Below the pieces are notes generated by a model. The model saw only the letters and a program-made list of their open reading frames with translations. It had not been told where the DNA came from and did not search any database. From Steroidobacteraceae bacterium (GTDB lineage: Bacteria > Pseudomonadota > Gammaproteobacteria > Steroidobacterales > Steroidobacteraceae), in assembly GCA_029266835.1 (NCBI GenBank), contig JAQSWD010000005.1:62001-126000 (forward strand): a stretch of 64,000 bases of DNA. The letters are read 5' to 3'. How positions within the stretch are numbered: position 1 is the stretch's first letter; every line of letters begins with the position of its first letter. The position numbers and the translations under genes were made by a program. Positions 38,620 to 48,111 of this stretch are shown here, piece after piece.

Positions 38620-39576
38620 ATGTCCGCCAACGGGTCTCACAACCTCGCCATCCACGCGCGCGGCCTGGCCAAACGCTTCGGCGACCTGCGCGCCGTCGAT
38701 GGCATCGACCTCGACGTGCCGCGCGGCATGATTTACGCCATTCTCGGTCCCAATGGCGCGGGCAAGACCACGCTGATGCGCATGCTGGCCACGCTTGCGC
38801 ATCCCGATGCGGGCACGGCCAGCGTGATGGGCCATGACCTCGCGTCCCAGCCGCAGCGGGTGCGGGGCGAGATCGCCATGACGGGGCAGTTCGCCTCGCT
38901 CGACGAAGACCTCACAGGCCGCGAGAACCTGGTGATGCTGGCCCGGCTCTGGGGCTTTCGCGGGCGTGGCGCCCGCGAGCGCGCGGACCATCTGCTCGCG
39001 GCTTTCGAGCTCACGGATGCCGCTGTCAAACAGGTCAAGGACTACTCGGGCGGCATGCGCCGCCGCCTCGACATCGCGGCGTCGCTGATCGTCACGCCGG
39101 GGGTGTTGTTTCTCGACGAGCCCACCACCGGCCTCGACCCGGTGGCGCGCAAGAGCGTCTGGCGCATGATCCGTGCGCTGGCCGGTTCCGGCGTGACCGT
39201 GCTCCTCACTACCCAGTATCTCGACGAGGCGGATCAGCTCGCCGCGCGCATCGCCGTCATCGATCATGGCAGGAAGATCGCGGAAGGCACGTCGCGCGAG
39301 CTCAAGGCGGCCACGGGCTCGGGATTCCTGCACGTGGCACTGGTCGACCCCACCCGGCTCGAAGAGGCGGCGACGCTTCTCGAATCGAAGTTGGGCGCCG
39401 CCGTTCAGCGCAGCGCCGAGGGCGCCACGCTGGCCGTGATCGCCCGCACCACCCGGGATGCCAACCTGGCGTTGGCCGCATTGCTCGATGCCGGCATCGA
39501 GCTCGCGGACTTCTCCATGGGCAGCCCCAGCCTCGACGAGGTGTTCTTCTCGCTCACCGGGAAGGGGCAGGCATGA
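38620..39576 (+). CDS. DrrA-type ABC exporter ATPase
   Basis: This 318-residue ABC ATPase of the DrrA/NatA type powers an exporter. It has Walker [10 protein letters not shown] at residues 43-51, the Q-loop MTGQFASLDEDLTGRENL, the signature YSGGMRRRLD, Walker B LFLDEPTTGLDPVARKSVW and the switch region TTQYLDEADQLA. The C-terminal extension (VALVDPTRLEEAATLL...SPSLDEVFFSLTGKGQA) is typical of daunorubicin-resistance proteins. The stop overlaps the start of the permease gene by four bases. Substrate could be a drug, lipid or polysaccharide; no biosynthetic genes are adjacent. Confidence 0.93.
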   Translation: MSANGSHNLAIHARGLAKRFGDLRAVDGIDLDVPRGMIYAILGPNGAGKTTLMRMLATLAHPDAGTASVMGHDLASQPQRVRGEIAMTGQFASLDEDLTGRENLVMLARLWGFRGRGARERADHLLAAFELTDAAVKQVKDYSGGMRRRLDIAASLIVTPGVLFLDEPTTGLDPVARKSVWRMIRALAGSGVTVLLTTQYLDEADQLAARIAVIDHGRKIAEGTSRELKAATGSGFLHVALVDPTRLEEAATLLESKLGAAVQRSAEGATLAVIARTTRDANLALAALLDAGIELADFSMGSPSLDEVFFSLTGKGQA

Positions 39577-40361
39577 CTGACTTCCACCAGGCGGCGCGAC
39601 CTCCGGCCCCATCGAAACTGTCGAACGCGCTGGTGTTCGGCTGGCGCGCGGTGCTCAAGTTCAAGCACGTACCCGAGCAGCTGTTCGACCTGGTGATGAC
39701 TCCCATCATGTTCACGCTGCTATTCACCTTCGTGTTCGGCGGCGCGCTGGCGGGTTCGCCCGGTGAATACCTGCAGTACTTCGTGCCGGGCATTCTCGTG
39801 CAGACCGTGATGTTCAACGCGGTGTACTCGGGCATGGGCCTGTCCACCGACCTTGGCAAGGGGCTGTTCGACCGCTTCCGTTCGTTGCCCATCTGGTCGC
39901 TGTCGCCGTTCGCGGGCCTCATGGTGGGTGACGTGCTGCGTCACGTGATCGCCGGCGGCATCATCCTGACCATCGGGTTGCTGCTGGGTTTCCGGCCCGC
40001 CGCCGGCATCCTCGGTGTACTCGGGTCTTTCGCGCTGCTCATCATGGTGGGCTTCGGCATGGGCTGGATATTCATCGTGCTGGGTCTGCTGATCCGCACG
40101 CCGATGACGGTGATGACCATCGGTTTCAGCGCGTTATTTCCGCTGGTGTTCGCGTCCAACATCATGGTGAACCCGGAGACCATGCCGGGCTGGTTGCGCG
40201 CGTTCGTCGAGGTGAACCCCGTGTCCCTCACGACCACGGCGATGCGGGGGCTCATGAGCGGCGGAGTGACCGCCGGGGAACTGGGCAGGGCATTGATCGC
40301 ACCGGTGGCGCTCACGCTGGTGCTCGCGCCCGTGACCCTGCGGCTCTACCGCAGGCAGTAG
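39573..40361 (+). CDS. DrrB-type ABC exporter permease
   Basis: This 262-residue inner-membrane partner of the DrrA-like ATPase is translationally coupled to it (ATGA overlap). It has six hydrophobic segments, including LFDLVMTPIMFTLLFTFVFGGAL, GLMVGDVLRHVIAGGIILTIGLLLGF and LLIMVGFGMGWIFIVLGLLIR. The coupling-helix region FVPGILVQTVMFNAVYSGMGLSTDLGKGLFDRFRSLP and the ABC-2 signature VNPETMPGWLRAFVEVNPVSLTTTAMR are typical of ABC2_membrane proteins. The complex probably exports a hydrophobic compound. Confidence 0.93.
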   Translation: MTDFHQAARPPAPSKLSNALVFGWRAVLKFKHVPEQLFDLVMTPIMFTLLFTFVFGGALAGSPGEYLQYFVPGILVQTVMFNAVYSGMGLSTDLGKGLFDRFRSLPIWSLSPFAGLMVGDVLRHVIAGGIILTIGLLLGFRPAAGILGVLGSFALLIMVGFGMGWIFIVLGLLIRTPMTVMTIGFSALFPLVFASNIMVNPETMPGWLRAFVEVNPVSLTTTAMRGLMSGGVTAGELGRALIAPVALTLVLAPVTLRLYRRQ

Positions 40362-40390
40362 TTTGCCCGCGGCGCGTCCGGCCGCGTCAT

Positions 40391-40423
40391 TCGTGCCACG
40401 TTACTCGTGCCACGTTACTCGTG
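40391..40423. repeat. 14-base tandem duplication at the dioxygenase stop
   Basis: TCGTGCCACGTTAC occurs twice in a row, followed by a partial third copy (TCGTG). The stop codon of the 2OG dioxygenase gene lies in the second copy, so the duplication leaves the protein end unchanged. Confidence 0.8.
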
Positions 40424-41251
40424 GAATAGCGGCCCGTCGCCGAACACCCGGAACCACTTGGTGATGATGACCTTGTGACCGCGGGTCACAGGTTCGCCGG
40501 CATGCTGGGTGTTTTCGTTGGGCGTGCCATCGGGCTTCTGATTGTTCCAGAGCACCGCCATGCCCAGCTTGGGTTGCACGGCGTAGTCGATGGCGGTGAA
40601 GCGGGTCGCGCCGCCTTCCATGCCATCGTTCAGGTACACCATGAACGTCCATGTGCGGTTGCCGCGCACGCCGGCGTAACGCTGGTACACGGGTGTGCCT
40701 GGTTCGAAGTAATCGCAGTGCGCCTTGAACTGCTGGCCCACGTCGTAGCGCTGCGCCTGGATGCCCTCGGAGTACGCAGCGCGGATTCCCAGCGTGCGGC
40801 AGATCTTGTCGTCGATGCTCGTGGCGACCGGGCTCTTGAGATGGCACAGGTCCGCGGTGGTGCTGGTGCGGAAGGCGTCATCCTTCACCACGTACGCCAG
40901 CGTCGAAGGCCGCAGATGATGCGCGCACAACGCCACCAGCCTGGCGCACTCCTTGGCGCTGAGGAAATCGTCGAGCAGGTACAGGTCCAGCTTGTCGGTA
41001 TCCACCTTGCGCAGGTTGGGCGGCGCACGCCGCAGCAGCGGCGGATTCGCGACGCCCTGCTGGTTCGCATCTCCGCGCGGCCGCATGGCCTCGAACCCCG
41101 TGAGGATGGCCAGATCCGTGTAACCCATGCCGCGCAGCGCTTCCACGGTTTCGGCCATGTCGGTGGCGATACGCATGCGGTCCTGCAGCCATTTCAGGCG
41201 GCTGGGTTCGAGCTCGTGCCGCTCGGGCAGGGGAGAATTCATGCGACTCAT
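40415..41251 (-). CDS. 2-oxoglutarate/Fe(II) dioxygenase, prolyl-4-hydroxylase type
   Basis: This 278-residue oxygenase has the prolyl-4-hydroxylase-like double-stranded beta-helix. The iron triad reads His178-x-Asp180 (FKAHCDYF) and the distal His250 (ENTQHAGEPV), and Lys260 (TRGHKVIITKWFR) is placed to bind 2-oxoglutarate. Also present is YLLDDFLSAKECARLVAL at the domain entry and NRTWTFMVYLNDGMEGGATRF between the strands. The 80-residue N-terminus is helical and unrecognised. The start at 41251 lacks a clear ribosome site; the ATG at 41242 is possible. The substrate could be a peptide proline or a small molecule. Confidence 0.9.
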   Translation of the reverse strand: MSRMNSPLPERHELEPSRLKWLQDRMRIATDMAETVEALRGMGYTDLAILTGFEAMRPRGDANQQGVANPPLLRRAPPNLRKVDTDKLDLYLLDDFLSAKECARLVALCAHHLRPSTLAYVVKDDAFRTSTTADLCHLKSPVATSIDDKICRTLGIRAAYSEGIQAQRYDVGQQFKAHCDYFEPGTPVYQRYAGVRGNRTWTFMVYLNDGMEGGATRFTAIDYAVQPKLGMAVLWNNQKPDGTPNENTQHAGEPVTRGHKVIITKWFRVFGDGPLFHE

Positions 41252-41287
41252 TTATCACAGGCGCGCGCGCTGGCGCCAGAAACGAGA

Positions 41288-41317
41288 AAGGCGCGACGGA
41301 CTCGACCGGCGCGCCTT
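41288..41317 (-). terminator. likely terminator after the TonB receptor gene
   Basis: On the minus strand AAGGCGCG and CGCGCCTT form an eight-base stem with a 14-base loop, followed by TCTCGTTTCT. It lies 36 bases beyond the receptor stop. Confidence 0.5.
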
Positions 41318-41352
41318 CCACGTTCAGCTCTCGTGAGCTGCGAGGGGCTCTG

Positions 41353-44300
41353 CTATCTGATTGGCTTCCAGTTCACGCCGATGTAGTAGCGGCGGCCGGG
41401 CCAGCCGAGTTCCGACAGGCGGAACCGGTTACCCGCATACGAGATGGCCGCCTGGTCCGTGAGGTTCTTGGCCTCCACGTAAATGGACAGCTCCTCCGGC
41501 TTGATGCGCCAGGTGAACTTGGCATCGAGGTAATCCTCGCCGGCGCGGAACACGGGGTTGCCGCTGCGATCCGCGGCGCTTGCCAGCCAGTCGGTGCGCG
41601 AGTTCCACGCTACGCGAGCGTTCACGGGTCCCTTGTCGTAGTACAACACCAGATTGAAGGTGTCCTTCGACAGGCCAGGGAAGGGCAGCGGCGATCCGTC
41701 GAGCTGGCTGAACAGGCCGACGTCCTTGGCTTCGCTGAAGGTGTAGTTCGCCAGGCCACCGAAGCCCGACGCCCATCCCGGCAGGAAGGTGAACGGCGCC
41801 TGCACCGACGCTTCGATGCCCTGCGTCTTCGCACCTGCGCCATTGATCGGCATGGTCACGTCGAACAACGTGCCGTTGCCGAAGAAGTCGACGTCGCGCA
41901 CCAGCGTGCGTCCGACGATGAAGGTGTCGATGTCCTTGTAGAAGCCGCCGAGGCGCATCTCGACTTCGTCGGTGGGGTAGTACGCGAACTCGAGGTCGTA
42001 CGACTTGGCGCGGTACGGCTTGAGCGCGGGATTGCCGGCCGTGCAGTCGTCGGCATCGGTATCACCCGAGAAATCCGGGCGCGTGTCGATGAGGCAGTTA
42101 GCCGCGGGCGCAATGTCCTGGATCGACGGCCGTGACATCAGCTCGGCGAAACCGAGGCGGATGTTGAAGTTCTCCTTGATCTCGAGCTGCAGGTTGGCGC
42201 TGGGCAGCGTATCGGTGTATTCACGGTCGATGGCCACGTAGGCGTTGCCCACGGTGATGTCCGTAAAATTGGCGGGGTTCGTGGGCGTGGGCGCCAGCTG
42301 GCGGATGCGGTGCGTGTACACGCCGGCCGCCGACGTCTCGGTCCTCACCTGGCGAACGCCGGCGTTGCCACGCATGCGGATGCCGAACAACTCCGTGTCG
42401 ACGTTCACCTTGAAATACTGCGCGGAGGCATCTTCAGTGATGTCGTGGCCGGGGATCTGCTTGATCAGAGTGCCATTCACCACCGCCTCGCGCACACCCT
42501 CGTGGTTGAACTGCGAGACGTCGAAGATTTCGGCCAGGTCGTCGAACACCGGAACGCGCCAGCCGCTGGGAATTCCCGCCGGGGCGTCGTAGCCGCCATA
42601 GAAGGTGCCGGGGCTGGGTCCATCGCGGCCCAGCGCATCCAGGAAAGTGGCCGTGTTCCAGGCGTAGGTGAGGAAATGCGCGTTGATGCCGGTGCCCGAG
42701 GTGACCGTGTTCGGCTGCGTGCCCGGCGCGAGGTTGGCGGTGAGGTTGATGTTCTTCGACGGCACGTTGAGACCGGTGGCGCGGTCGAGGAATCCGCCAC
42801 CGCCGTAGAACAGCGAACTGGTGTCGCGGATCTGCACGCCGGTCTCGAAGCTCGAAATGACCGGCCAGTCAGTCTTGAAGTCCAGGTCCAGCGTGTGGTT
42901 GCGCTCCTCGAGCTCGGACTCCGAGGGACGGTACTGCAGCTGCATCGTGTAATAGACGTTGTCGTCGTCCATCGTCAGGCCGGCCGGGAAATTGAAATGC
43001 GGCACGCCCTGCGAGTCGAGCTGCACGCCGAAACCCGGTATGCGCGCCGTGAAGTTGGCGCTGTTGGTCTCATCGAAGCGGTCGCTTTCCGCGATGGATG
43101 AGCCCAGGGTGGCCTCGAACTTTTCCGAGCTGTACTTGTAGCCCGCCGACGTCCAGCGGGTCTCGTTCTCGAGGTCGAAGCCGCGCGAGGACGTACCGAA
43201 GGCGGCGTCGTTGCCCGGGGCGGTGTTGGCGACCGTGTAGCCCACCACGTGGTGATCCACCACGGTCACGTTGGAATTGGCGGCCAGCGAGTCGTAGACG
43301 TTGTTGGTGACGGTCGACACGCGATTGACCCCGGTGAAGTCCGTGCCGAAGTTGTGGTCGTTGAGGAACTGGTCGCGCTTGGCGAGCGCCGTTTCCACCC
43401 ACACGTTCTGGTTCTCGTTGATCTTGTATTCGAGCGTCAGCTGCGCCGAAGAGCGCTTCTCGTTGCGATACCAGATGCCGTAGCGCGGGATGCGCGGGCT
43501 GTAGTCCCACCATTGCTGGCGGCACAGGTCGCGATCCGCCTGCACGGTGAATGCGGCCACGCATCCGGCTTCGGTGGTCTGGGCGGCGAAGGCGGCGTTC
43601 TGGCTTTCGATGGTCTTTTCCGGAGATTCATCCCAGTCGCCGAGACGAACCCACTCGGTATTGCGCAGGTAATCCTGGCGCGTGTTCACCTCGTCGTAGG
43701 TGACATTGGCAATGACGCCGAAGCGGCCATCGAACAGCTGCGTGGCGGCCGTGAGATTGGCGCGCGGTGTCCAGCCTCCCATGGTGGTGAGTTCCTGGGC
43801 TTCCGCGGACACCGAGAAGAGCGGTTCGGCGAGTTCCAGCGGCTTGCGCAGCTCGATCTTCACCGTGCCGCCGATGCCGCCTTCGGTGATGTCGGCCGTC
43901 GAACCCTTGATGACGTCGACGGTTTTGATGAGTTCGGAGGCCAGTTCGCGGAAATCCGCCTGGCGCTGGTTGCTGCCGGGACCGCCTGCGCTGATCACGC
44001 TCATGCCGTTGATTTCGACTCGATTCAGCGCCGGGTCCACGCCGCGGATCGAGATGGCCACGCCTTCGCCGAAGTCGCGCGACAGCTGCACACCGGTGAC
44101 GCGTGAAAGCGCCTCGCCGATGTTCTTGTCGGGGAACTGTGCGATGTCTTCGGCGACGATCGAATCGGACACCGTGCCGGCCGCGCGTTTGCGCTCGATG
44201 CCGGTCTTGAGGCTCTGACGTGTGCCGCTGACCAGCACCGTCTCTATCTCTTCCGCCGATGTCGCGGGCTTCTCCGCGGATTGGTCAGCCGCCTGCGACC

Positions 44301-44394
44301 AGGCGGTATTCGCGGTGACGCTGATGGCCAGCGCCGCAAGACCGTTGATGAAATCAGAGTGACCGAACTTCCGCTGACGCGATGAATTCCGCAT
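41353..44394 (-). CDS. TonB-dependent outer-membrane receptor
   Basis: This 1013-residue TonB-dependent transporter is of the Caulobacter/Xanthomonas type (TIGR01782-like), which imports large ligands such as oligosaccharides. It has a signal peptide (...GLAALAISVTANTAWSQA), a TonB-box region near EEIETVLVSGTRQSLKTGIERKR, and a plug domain with IVAEDIAQFPDKNIGEALSRVTGVQLSRDFGEGVAISIRGVDPALNRVEINGMSV. The 22-strand barrel has repeated strands such as GYKYSSEKFEATLGSSIAESDRF. It ends RYYIGVNWKPIR with the usual aromatic last strand. The xylanase and beta-helix genes in the same block suggest a plant polysaccharide ligand, which is inference only. Upstream is a LacI-operator-like region at 44613-44631. 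Confidence 0.93.
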   Translation of the reverse strand: MRNSSRQRKFGHSDFINGLAALAISVTANTAWSQAADQSAEKPATSAEEIETVLVSGTRQSLKTGIERKRAAGTVSDSIVAEDIAQFPDKNIGEALSRVTGVQLSRDFGEGVAISIRGVDPALNRVEINGMSVISAGGPGSNQRQADFRELASELIKTVDVIKGSTADITEGGIGGTVKIELRKPLELAEPLFSVSAEAQELTTMGGWTPRANLTAATQLFDGRFGVIANVTYDEVNTRQDYLRNTEWVRLGDWDESPEKTIESQNAAFAAQTTEAGCVAAFTVQADRDLCRQQWWDYSPRIPRYGIWYRNEKRSSAQLTLEYKINENQNVWVETALAKRDQFLNDHNFGTDFTGVNRVSTVTNNVYDSLAANSNVTVVDHHVVGYTVANTAPGNDAAFGTSSRGFDLENETRWTSAGYKYSSEKFEATLGSSIAESDRFDETNSANFTARIPGFGVQLDSQGVPHFNFPAGLTMDDDNVYYTMQLQYRPSESELEERNHTLDLDFKTDWPVISSFETGVQIRDTSSLFYGGGGFLDRATGLNVPSKNINLTANLAPGTQPNTVTSGTGINAHFLTYAWNTATFLDALGRDGPSPGTFYGGYDAPAGIPSGWRVPVFDDLAEIFDVSQFNHEGVREAVVNGTLIKQIPGHDITEDASAQYFKVNVDTELFGIRMRGNAGVRQVRTETSAAGVYTHRIRQLAPTPTNPANFTDITVGNAYVAIDREYTDTLPSANLQLEIKENFNIRLGFAELMSRPSIQDIAPAANCLIDTRPDFSGDTDADDCTAGNPALKPYRAKSYDLEFAYYPTDEVEMRLGGFYKDIDTFIVGRTLVRDVDFFGNGTLFDVTMPINGAGAKTQGIEASVQAPFTFLPGWASGFGGLANYTFSEAKDVGLFSQLDGSPLPFPGLSKDTFNLVLYYDKGPVNARVAWNSRTDWLASAADRSGNPVFRAGEDYLDAKFTWRIKPEELSIYVEAKNLTDQAAISYAGNRFRLSELGWPGRRYYIGVNWKPIR

Positions 44395-44703
44395 GTCTTG
44401 CGCCCTCCCCCGAGTGCATTGTTTCTGGAGCGTTTACGACGTTGTTGCGGACCGCGGCCAAACGCTGGACCGCGAACCGGATGCCGCTGGCACGGCGGTG
44501 AATTTTCCTTGCTCGACTCGCGGCGGATTTCCCCCGCGTCAACCTGGGTCCGAGTGACGATTACTTATGATCGTATTTGATTGTTTTTGATCTTCACCAA
44601 ACGGCATACCGGTGTCAACACCGATATCGGTTCCAGCAGCGAGGCCTGCTTTCGCCGATATGGGCGATATATGCATCTGGATATACCAAACAAGCAAAAT
44701 CGA
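44395..44703. other. 309-base intergenic stretch ahead of the TonB receptor
   Basis: This is the only gap over 300 bases. It holds the leader and promoter region of the receptor gene (transcribed leftward) and the 3' end region of the DUF72 gene. An AT-rich patch (44555-44600) suits an open-complex site. The palindromes described at 44613-44631 lie at its right end. The short ORFs in it look spurious. Confidence 0.6.
44611..44631 (-). promoter_or_regulatory. palindromes and -35 box ahead of the TonB receptor
   Basis: The sequence GGTGTCAACACC has arms GGTGT and ACACC, and the minus-strand TTGACA -35 motif is embedded in it. It overlaps the perfect 12-base palindrome ACCGATATCGGT (44620-44631). 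Such paired palindromes are typical of LacI-family regulators of TonB receptors; the regulator is not in the window and the -10 box is unclear. Confidence 0.45.
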
Positions 44704-45684
44704 TCATCGCCCTCCCAGGCGCCAACGCAGGGGAGACAGCGGAGGCGGGCGTTTCGCACGGCGCAAGGCCGACCGGGCGGGGAACCGGAAGTCCCCTTCG
44801 GCGCGCGCGATCCCCAGCTTCTGTCGGAGCCGGTCAGCGTCGAAGGGCGCGCGCACTTTCACGTCATTGTCGAAGTAGCAGAACACGTCACAGGAGGCGC
44901 GCCCGTGCGGTTCACGACGGGAGGTGGGACCGGCGTGTCGTGCATCACGGGGATCGCGTCCCCGCGACCACGCGCGGATGCGTTCGGCCCAGCGATCCAG
45001 CGCCGCATCGGTATATCCGCTCGCATACAACTCCTTGTCGCCATGCAGCCGCAGGTACATGAAGTCGGAAGTGATGTCTTCGATCAACGGCCACTTGCCG
45101 GCGGTGTCCGCGACCACGAGCGCGATCTGGTGTTCGCGCAGCAGGGCGATGAATTCCGGCGTCGCGAAGCTGTCGTGGCGGATTTCCACGGCGTGGCGCA
45201 GCGGCCGGGTCGCATCGATGCGCAGCACCGAGCGGCCGTGCATGCGTGAATCACGACTGCGAGCCAGCTTCAGCGCCTGCGCGGTGTCGGCGGGCAGCAG
45301 CCGGAAAAAGTGCGCGAAGCGATCGGCGTCGAAGCGCATTGACGGCGGGAACTGCCAGAGAAGGGGTCCCAGTTTCTCGCGCAGGGCGAGCACGCCGGAG
45401 GCGAAGAAGTTGGCCAGCGGCTTGCGTACATTCTTCAGCCGCAGGATGTGGGTGACGTATCGCGGACCTTTCACGCTGAACAGGAACCCCGGCGGCGTGG
45501 CGTCGTACCAGGCCTTCCAGCTGGACGGAGACTGCAGCGAGTAGAAAGACCCGTTGATCTCGACGCTGGAAAACGCGCGGGAGGCGAATTCCAGTTCGCG
45601 CTGCTGGGTCAGACCGGGTGGATAGAAGATTCCGCGCCACGGCTCGTAACGCCACCCGGAGATCCCGATTCGCACGTCGGCCAT
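44704..45684 (-). CDS. DUF72-family protein (YecE-like)
   Basis: This 326-residue TIM-barrel protein is of the DUF72/YecE family, whose biochemical role is not known. It reads VRIGISGWRYEPWRGIFYPPGLTQQRELEFASRAFSSVEINGSFYSLQSPSSWKAWYDATPPGFLFSVKGPRYVTH, then LGPLLWQFPPSMRFD, the conserved RHAVEIRHDSFATPEF and MYLRLHGDKELYASGYTDAALDRWA, and finally VFCYFDNDVKVRAPFDADRL. All main family motifs are present. The start at 45684 was chosen by family alignment (MADVRIG); the ORF track extends 88 codons upstream over the gap to the kinase gene. Its last 40 residues are unusually arginine- and proline-rich. Confidence 0.9.
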   Translation of the reverse strand: MADVRIGISGWRYEPWRGIFYPPGLTQQRELEFASRAFSSVEINGSFYSLQSPSSWKAWYDATPPGFLFSVKGPRYVTHILRLKNVRKPLANFFASGVLALREKLGPLLWQFPPSMRFDADRFAHFFRLLPADTAQALKLARSRDSRMHGRSVLRIDATRPLRHAVEIRHDSFATPEFIALLREHQIALVVADTAGKWPLIEDITSDFMYLRLHGDKELYASGYTDAALDRWAERIRAWSRGRDPRDARHAGPTSRREPHGRASCDVFCYFDNDVKVRAPFDADRLRQKLGIARAEGDFRFPARSALRRAKRPPPLSPLRWRLGGR

Positions 45685-45742
45685 GCGGTCACGGTAGCGC
45701 CGAGTCCTCGCGCCACTTGTAGGAAACGAACCGGAACGTGGA

Positions 45743-47557
45743 TCAGCCCACGCGATCGGTGGCGCGCCGCCCAGTGAGCTCCGCCAGCGCGGACCGCAAC
45801 TCGCGGATGCGCGGCGGCTTGCCCAGCAGGCGATCCACCTGTGGCGGGCGCTCCTGATCGTGGGCCACGTGCTGGCCCCAACCGGTGAGCAGGATGATGG
45901 GCGTGCCGGGCGACATGCCTCGCACGCTGGCCACGACCTGCCGGCCATCCACGTAGGGCATGCCGAGATCGGTGATCAGGATATCGAAAGGCTTGCCGCG
46001 CTTCTGAGCCTCGCCGAATGCGTCGATGCCAGCCTGGCCGCCATCACTGGTCGTCACCTTGTGTCCTTCGTCCTGAAGCGCGCTGCGCAGGGACTCGAGC
46101 AATGCCGGGTCATCGTCGACCAGCAGCACTCGCAGGCTGCGCGACGCGAACTGCGGCATGAGATGGCGTCCGGAGTTCGCGGCGACCGACGAACCGGTGC
46201 GGAAGTTCAGGCGGAAAGCGCTGCCCTTGCCCAGCGCACTGTCGATTTCGAGGCCGGCGCTGTGGCGCTTGGCCATGCCGTACACCATGGCGAGCCCGAG
46301 GCCGGTGCCGCGGTCGCCCTTGGTGGTGAAGAAAGGTTCGAGACAGCGGCGGCGAGTGTCTTCATCCATGCCCACGCCGGAGTCGCTCACCTCGAGTTGC
46401 ACCGCCGAACCGACATGCCGCGTGCGGATGTCGATGCGGCCGCCCTCGGGAAGCGCGTCCACGGCATTGAAGATGAGATTGGTCAGCGCGTCGCGTATCT
46501 CGTTCTCCGCGCCGCGGATGATGCCGAGGTCGGGCGCCAGGTCGGCCTCGAGCTCGATCATGACGCCGCGCTGCTGCGCGAGGTCGTTCCAGCGCGCGCG
46601 CGTGAGATCGACGACCTGCTGGACGAGGGGGTTGAGGTCCACGTCCGCGAGCTGCAGCTCGTCCTCGCGCGGACGGTAGAACTCGCGCATGCGGCCCACG
46701 GTCTGTGCCACGTCGTCGATGGCGCGCGAAATCGCGGTGAGATATCCGCGCGCTTTCTCGCTGAGCGGCTCGCGCTCGAGCAAGGCCTCGGCGTAGAGCG
46801 AGATGGGCGAGATGGCGTTGTTGATGTCGTGGGCGATGCCGCTGGCCATCTGCCCCAGGGCGCGCAGGCGTTCCTGCTGAATGAGCGCATTCTGGGCCTG
46901 GCGCAGCGCCTCGTTGCTCTGCTCGAGTTCGCGAGTACGCAGGCTGACGCGGCTCTCGAGCTCATGCGTGAGCTGCTGCAGTTCCTGGTTGGTTTCGTGC
47001 AGCGTGTCGCGCGTGCTGCCGAGCTCACGGTTTCGCTGGATGGCGGCTTCGTAGGTCGAAAGCAGCAGATTGAGGATCTGCAGCCGATCGGCGGTGATGA
47101 AATGTTTCCGCCCGCTGAACATGATCTCGAGGCCCATGCCCGGCTGTTCGCTGTGCCGCATCTGGCTGTTCACCAGCACGGACTGGATGCGCCCGATCAG
47201 ATGTTCGGCGTCATAGGGCTTGAGCACGAAATTGTCGGCGCGGCATTCGAGACCGCGGATCACATCGTGCGGGTCCGACAGCGTGGTGACCAGTATCACC
47301 GGCACGTCGTTGAGCTTCGGGTCACTCTTGATGTGCGAGCAGAGTACGTCGCCGTTCATCTCCGGCATGATCACGGCGCTGATGATGAGGTGCGGCTTCT
47401 CGCGCCTCGCCATCTCGAGAGCGACACGTCCATTGGGCGCGCTGACGACTTCGAACCCCTGGCCCTCGAGGATGTGCGTCAGCTGTTGCGCCTGCGTTGG
47501 ACTGTCTTCGGCGATGAGTACGCGGCGAGGTTCGGCGATGCTTCCGGTTGTGCTCAT
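45743..47557 (-). CDS. hybrid histidine kinase with two receiver domains
   Basis: This 604-residue cytoplasmic signalling protein is ordered receiver, coiled-coil, histidine kinase, receiver. The kinase has the phospho-acceptor box GQMASGIAHDINNAISPISL, the N-box NEIRDALTNLIFNAVDALPEGG and G-boxes DSGVGMDEDTR and GDRGTGLGLAMVYGMAKRH. The C-terminal receiver keeps Asp-type VDDD and ILITDLGMPYVDG with its phospho-acceptor aspartate, and the GKPPRIREL lysine. In the N-terminal receiver the acceptor aspartate is replaced: HLIISAVIMPEMNG has alanine at residue 61 where aspartate is normal, while Asp18, the T/S and Lys111 positions remain. It would sense no phosphate and may act as a partner or ligand module. 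ATG 47557 was preferred over GTG 47563. Confidence 0.9.
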   Translation of the reverse strand: MSTTGSIAEPRRVLIAEDSPTQAQQLTHILEGQGFEVVSAPNGRVALEMARREKPHLIISAVIMPEMNGDVLCSHIKSDPKLNDVPVILVTTLSDPHDVIRGLECRADNFVLKPYDAEHLIGRIQSVLVNSQMRHSEQPGMGLEIMFSGRKHFITADRLQILNLLLSTYEAAIQRNRELGSTRDTLHETNQELQQLTHELESRVSLRTRELEQSNEALRQAQNALIQQERLRALGQMASGIAHDINNAISPISLYAEALLEREPLSEKARGYLTAISRAIDDVAQTVGRMREFYRPREDELQLADVDLNPLVQQVVDLTRARWNDLAQQRGVMIELEADLAPDLGIIRGAENEIRDALTNLIFNAVDALPEGGRIDIRTRHVGSAVQLEVSDSGVGMDEDTRRRCLEPFFTTKGDRGTGLGLAMVYGMAKRHSAGLEIDSALGKGSAFRLNFRTGSSVAANSGRHLMPQFASRSLRVLLVDDDPALLESLRSALQDEGHKVTTSDGGQAGIDAFGEAQKRGKPFDILITDLGMPYVDGRQVVASVRGMSPGTPIILLTGWGQHVAHDQERPPQVDRLLGKPPRIRELRSALAELTGRRATDRVG

Positions 47558-47666
47558 GTCCACCCCGCTCCCGCCTGTGGAATCCCGCCTGACACTCCCA
47601 CGCCGCCGCCGCCCGGGAAGCCACGGGCGATGTGCTCACGATGAGCGATTCAACAAACAGTAGTAG

Positions 47667-48086
<420 letters not shown>

Positions 48087-48111
48087 CGTGCGGCGAAAAC
48101 AGGAGTCGATG

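Noticed and set aside
38620-40361. Antibiotic biosynthesis cluster suggested by the DrrAB-type exporter
   Set aside because: No biosynthetic enzyme of a known class is adjacent; such exporters are common alone.
45860-47644. 594-residue plus-strand ORF antisense to the hybrid kinase
   Set aside because: It has no recognisable domain and covers a clearly coding kinase on the other strand; long shadow ORFs are expected at this GC content. The same holds for 55472-57037, 4651-5997, 13790-15352 and 48073-49416.
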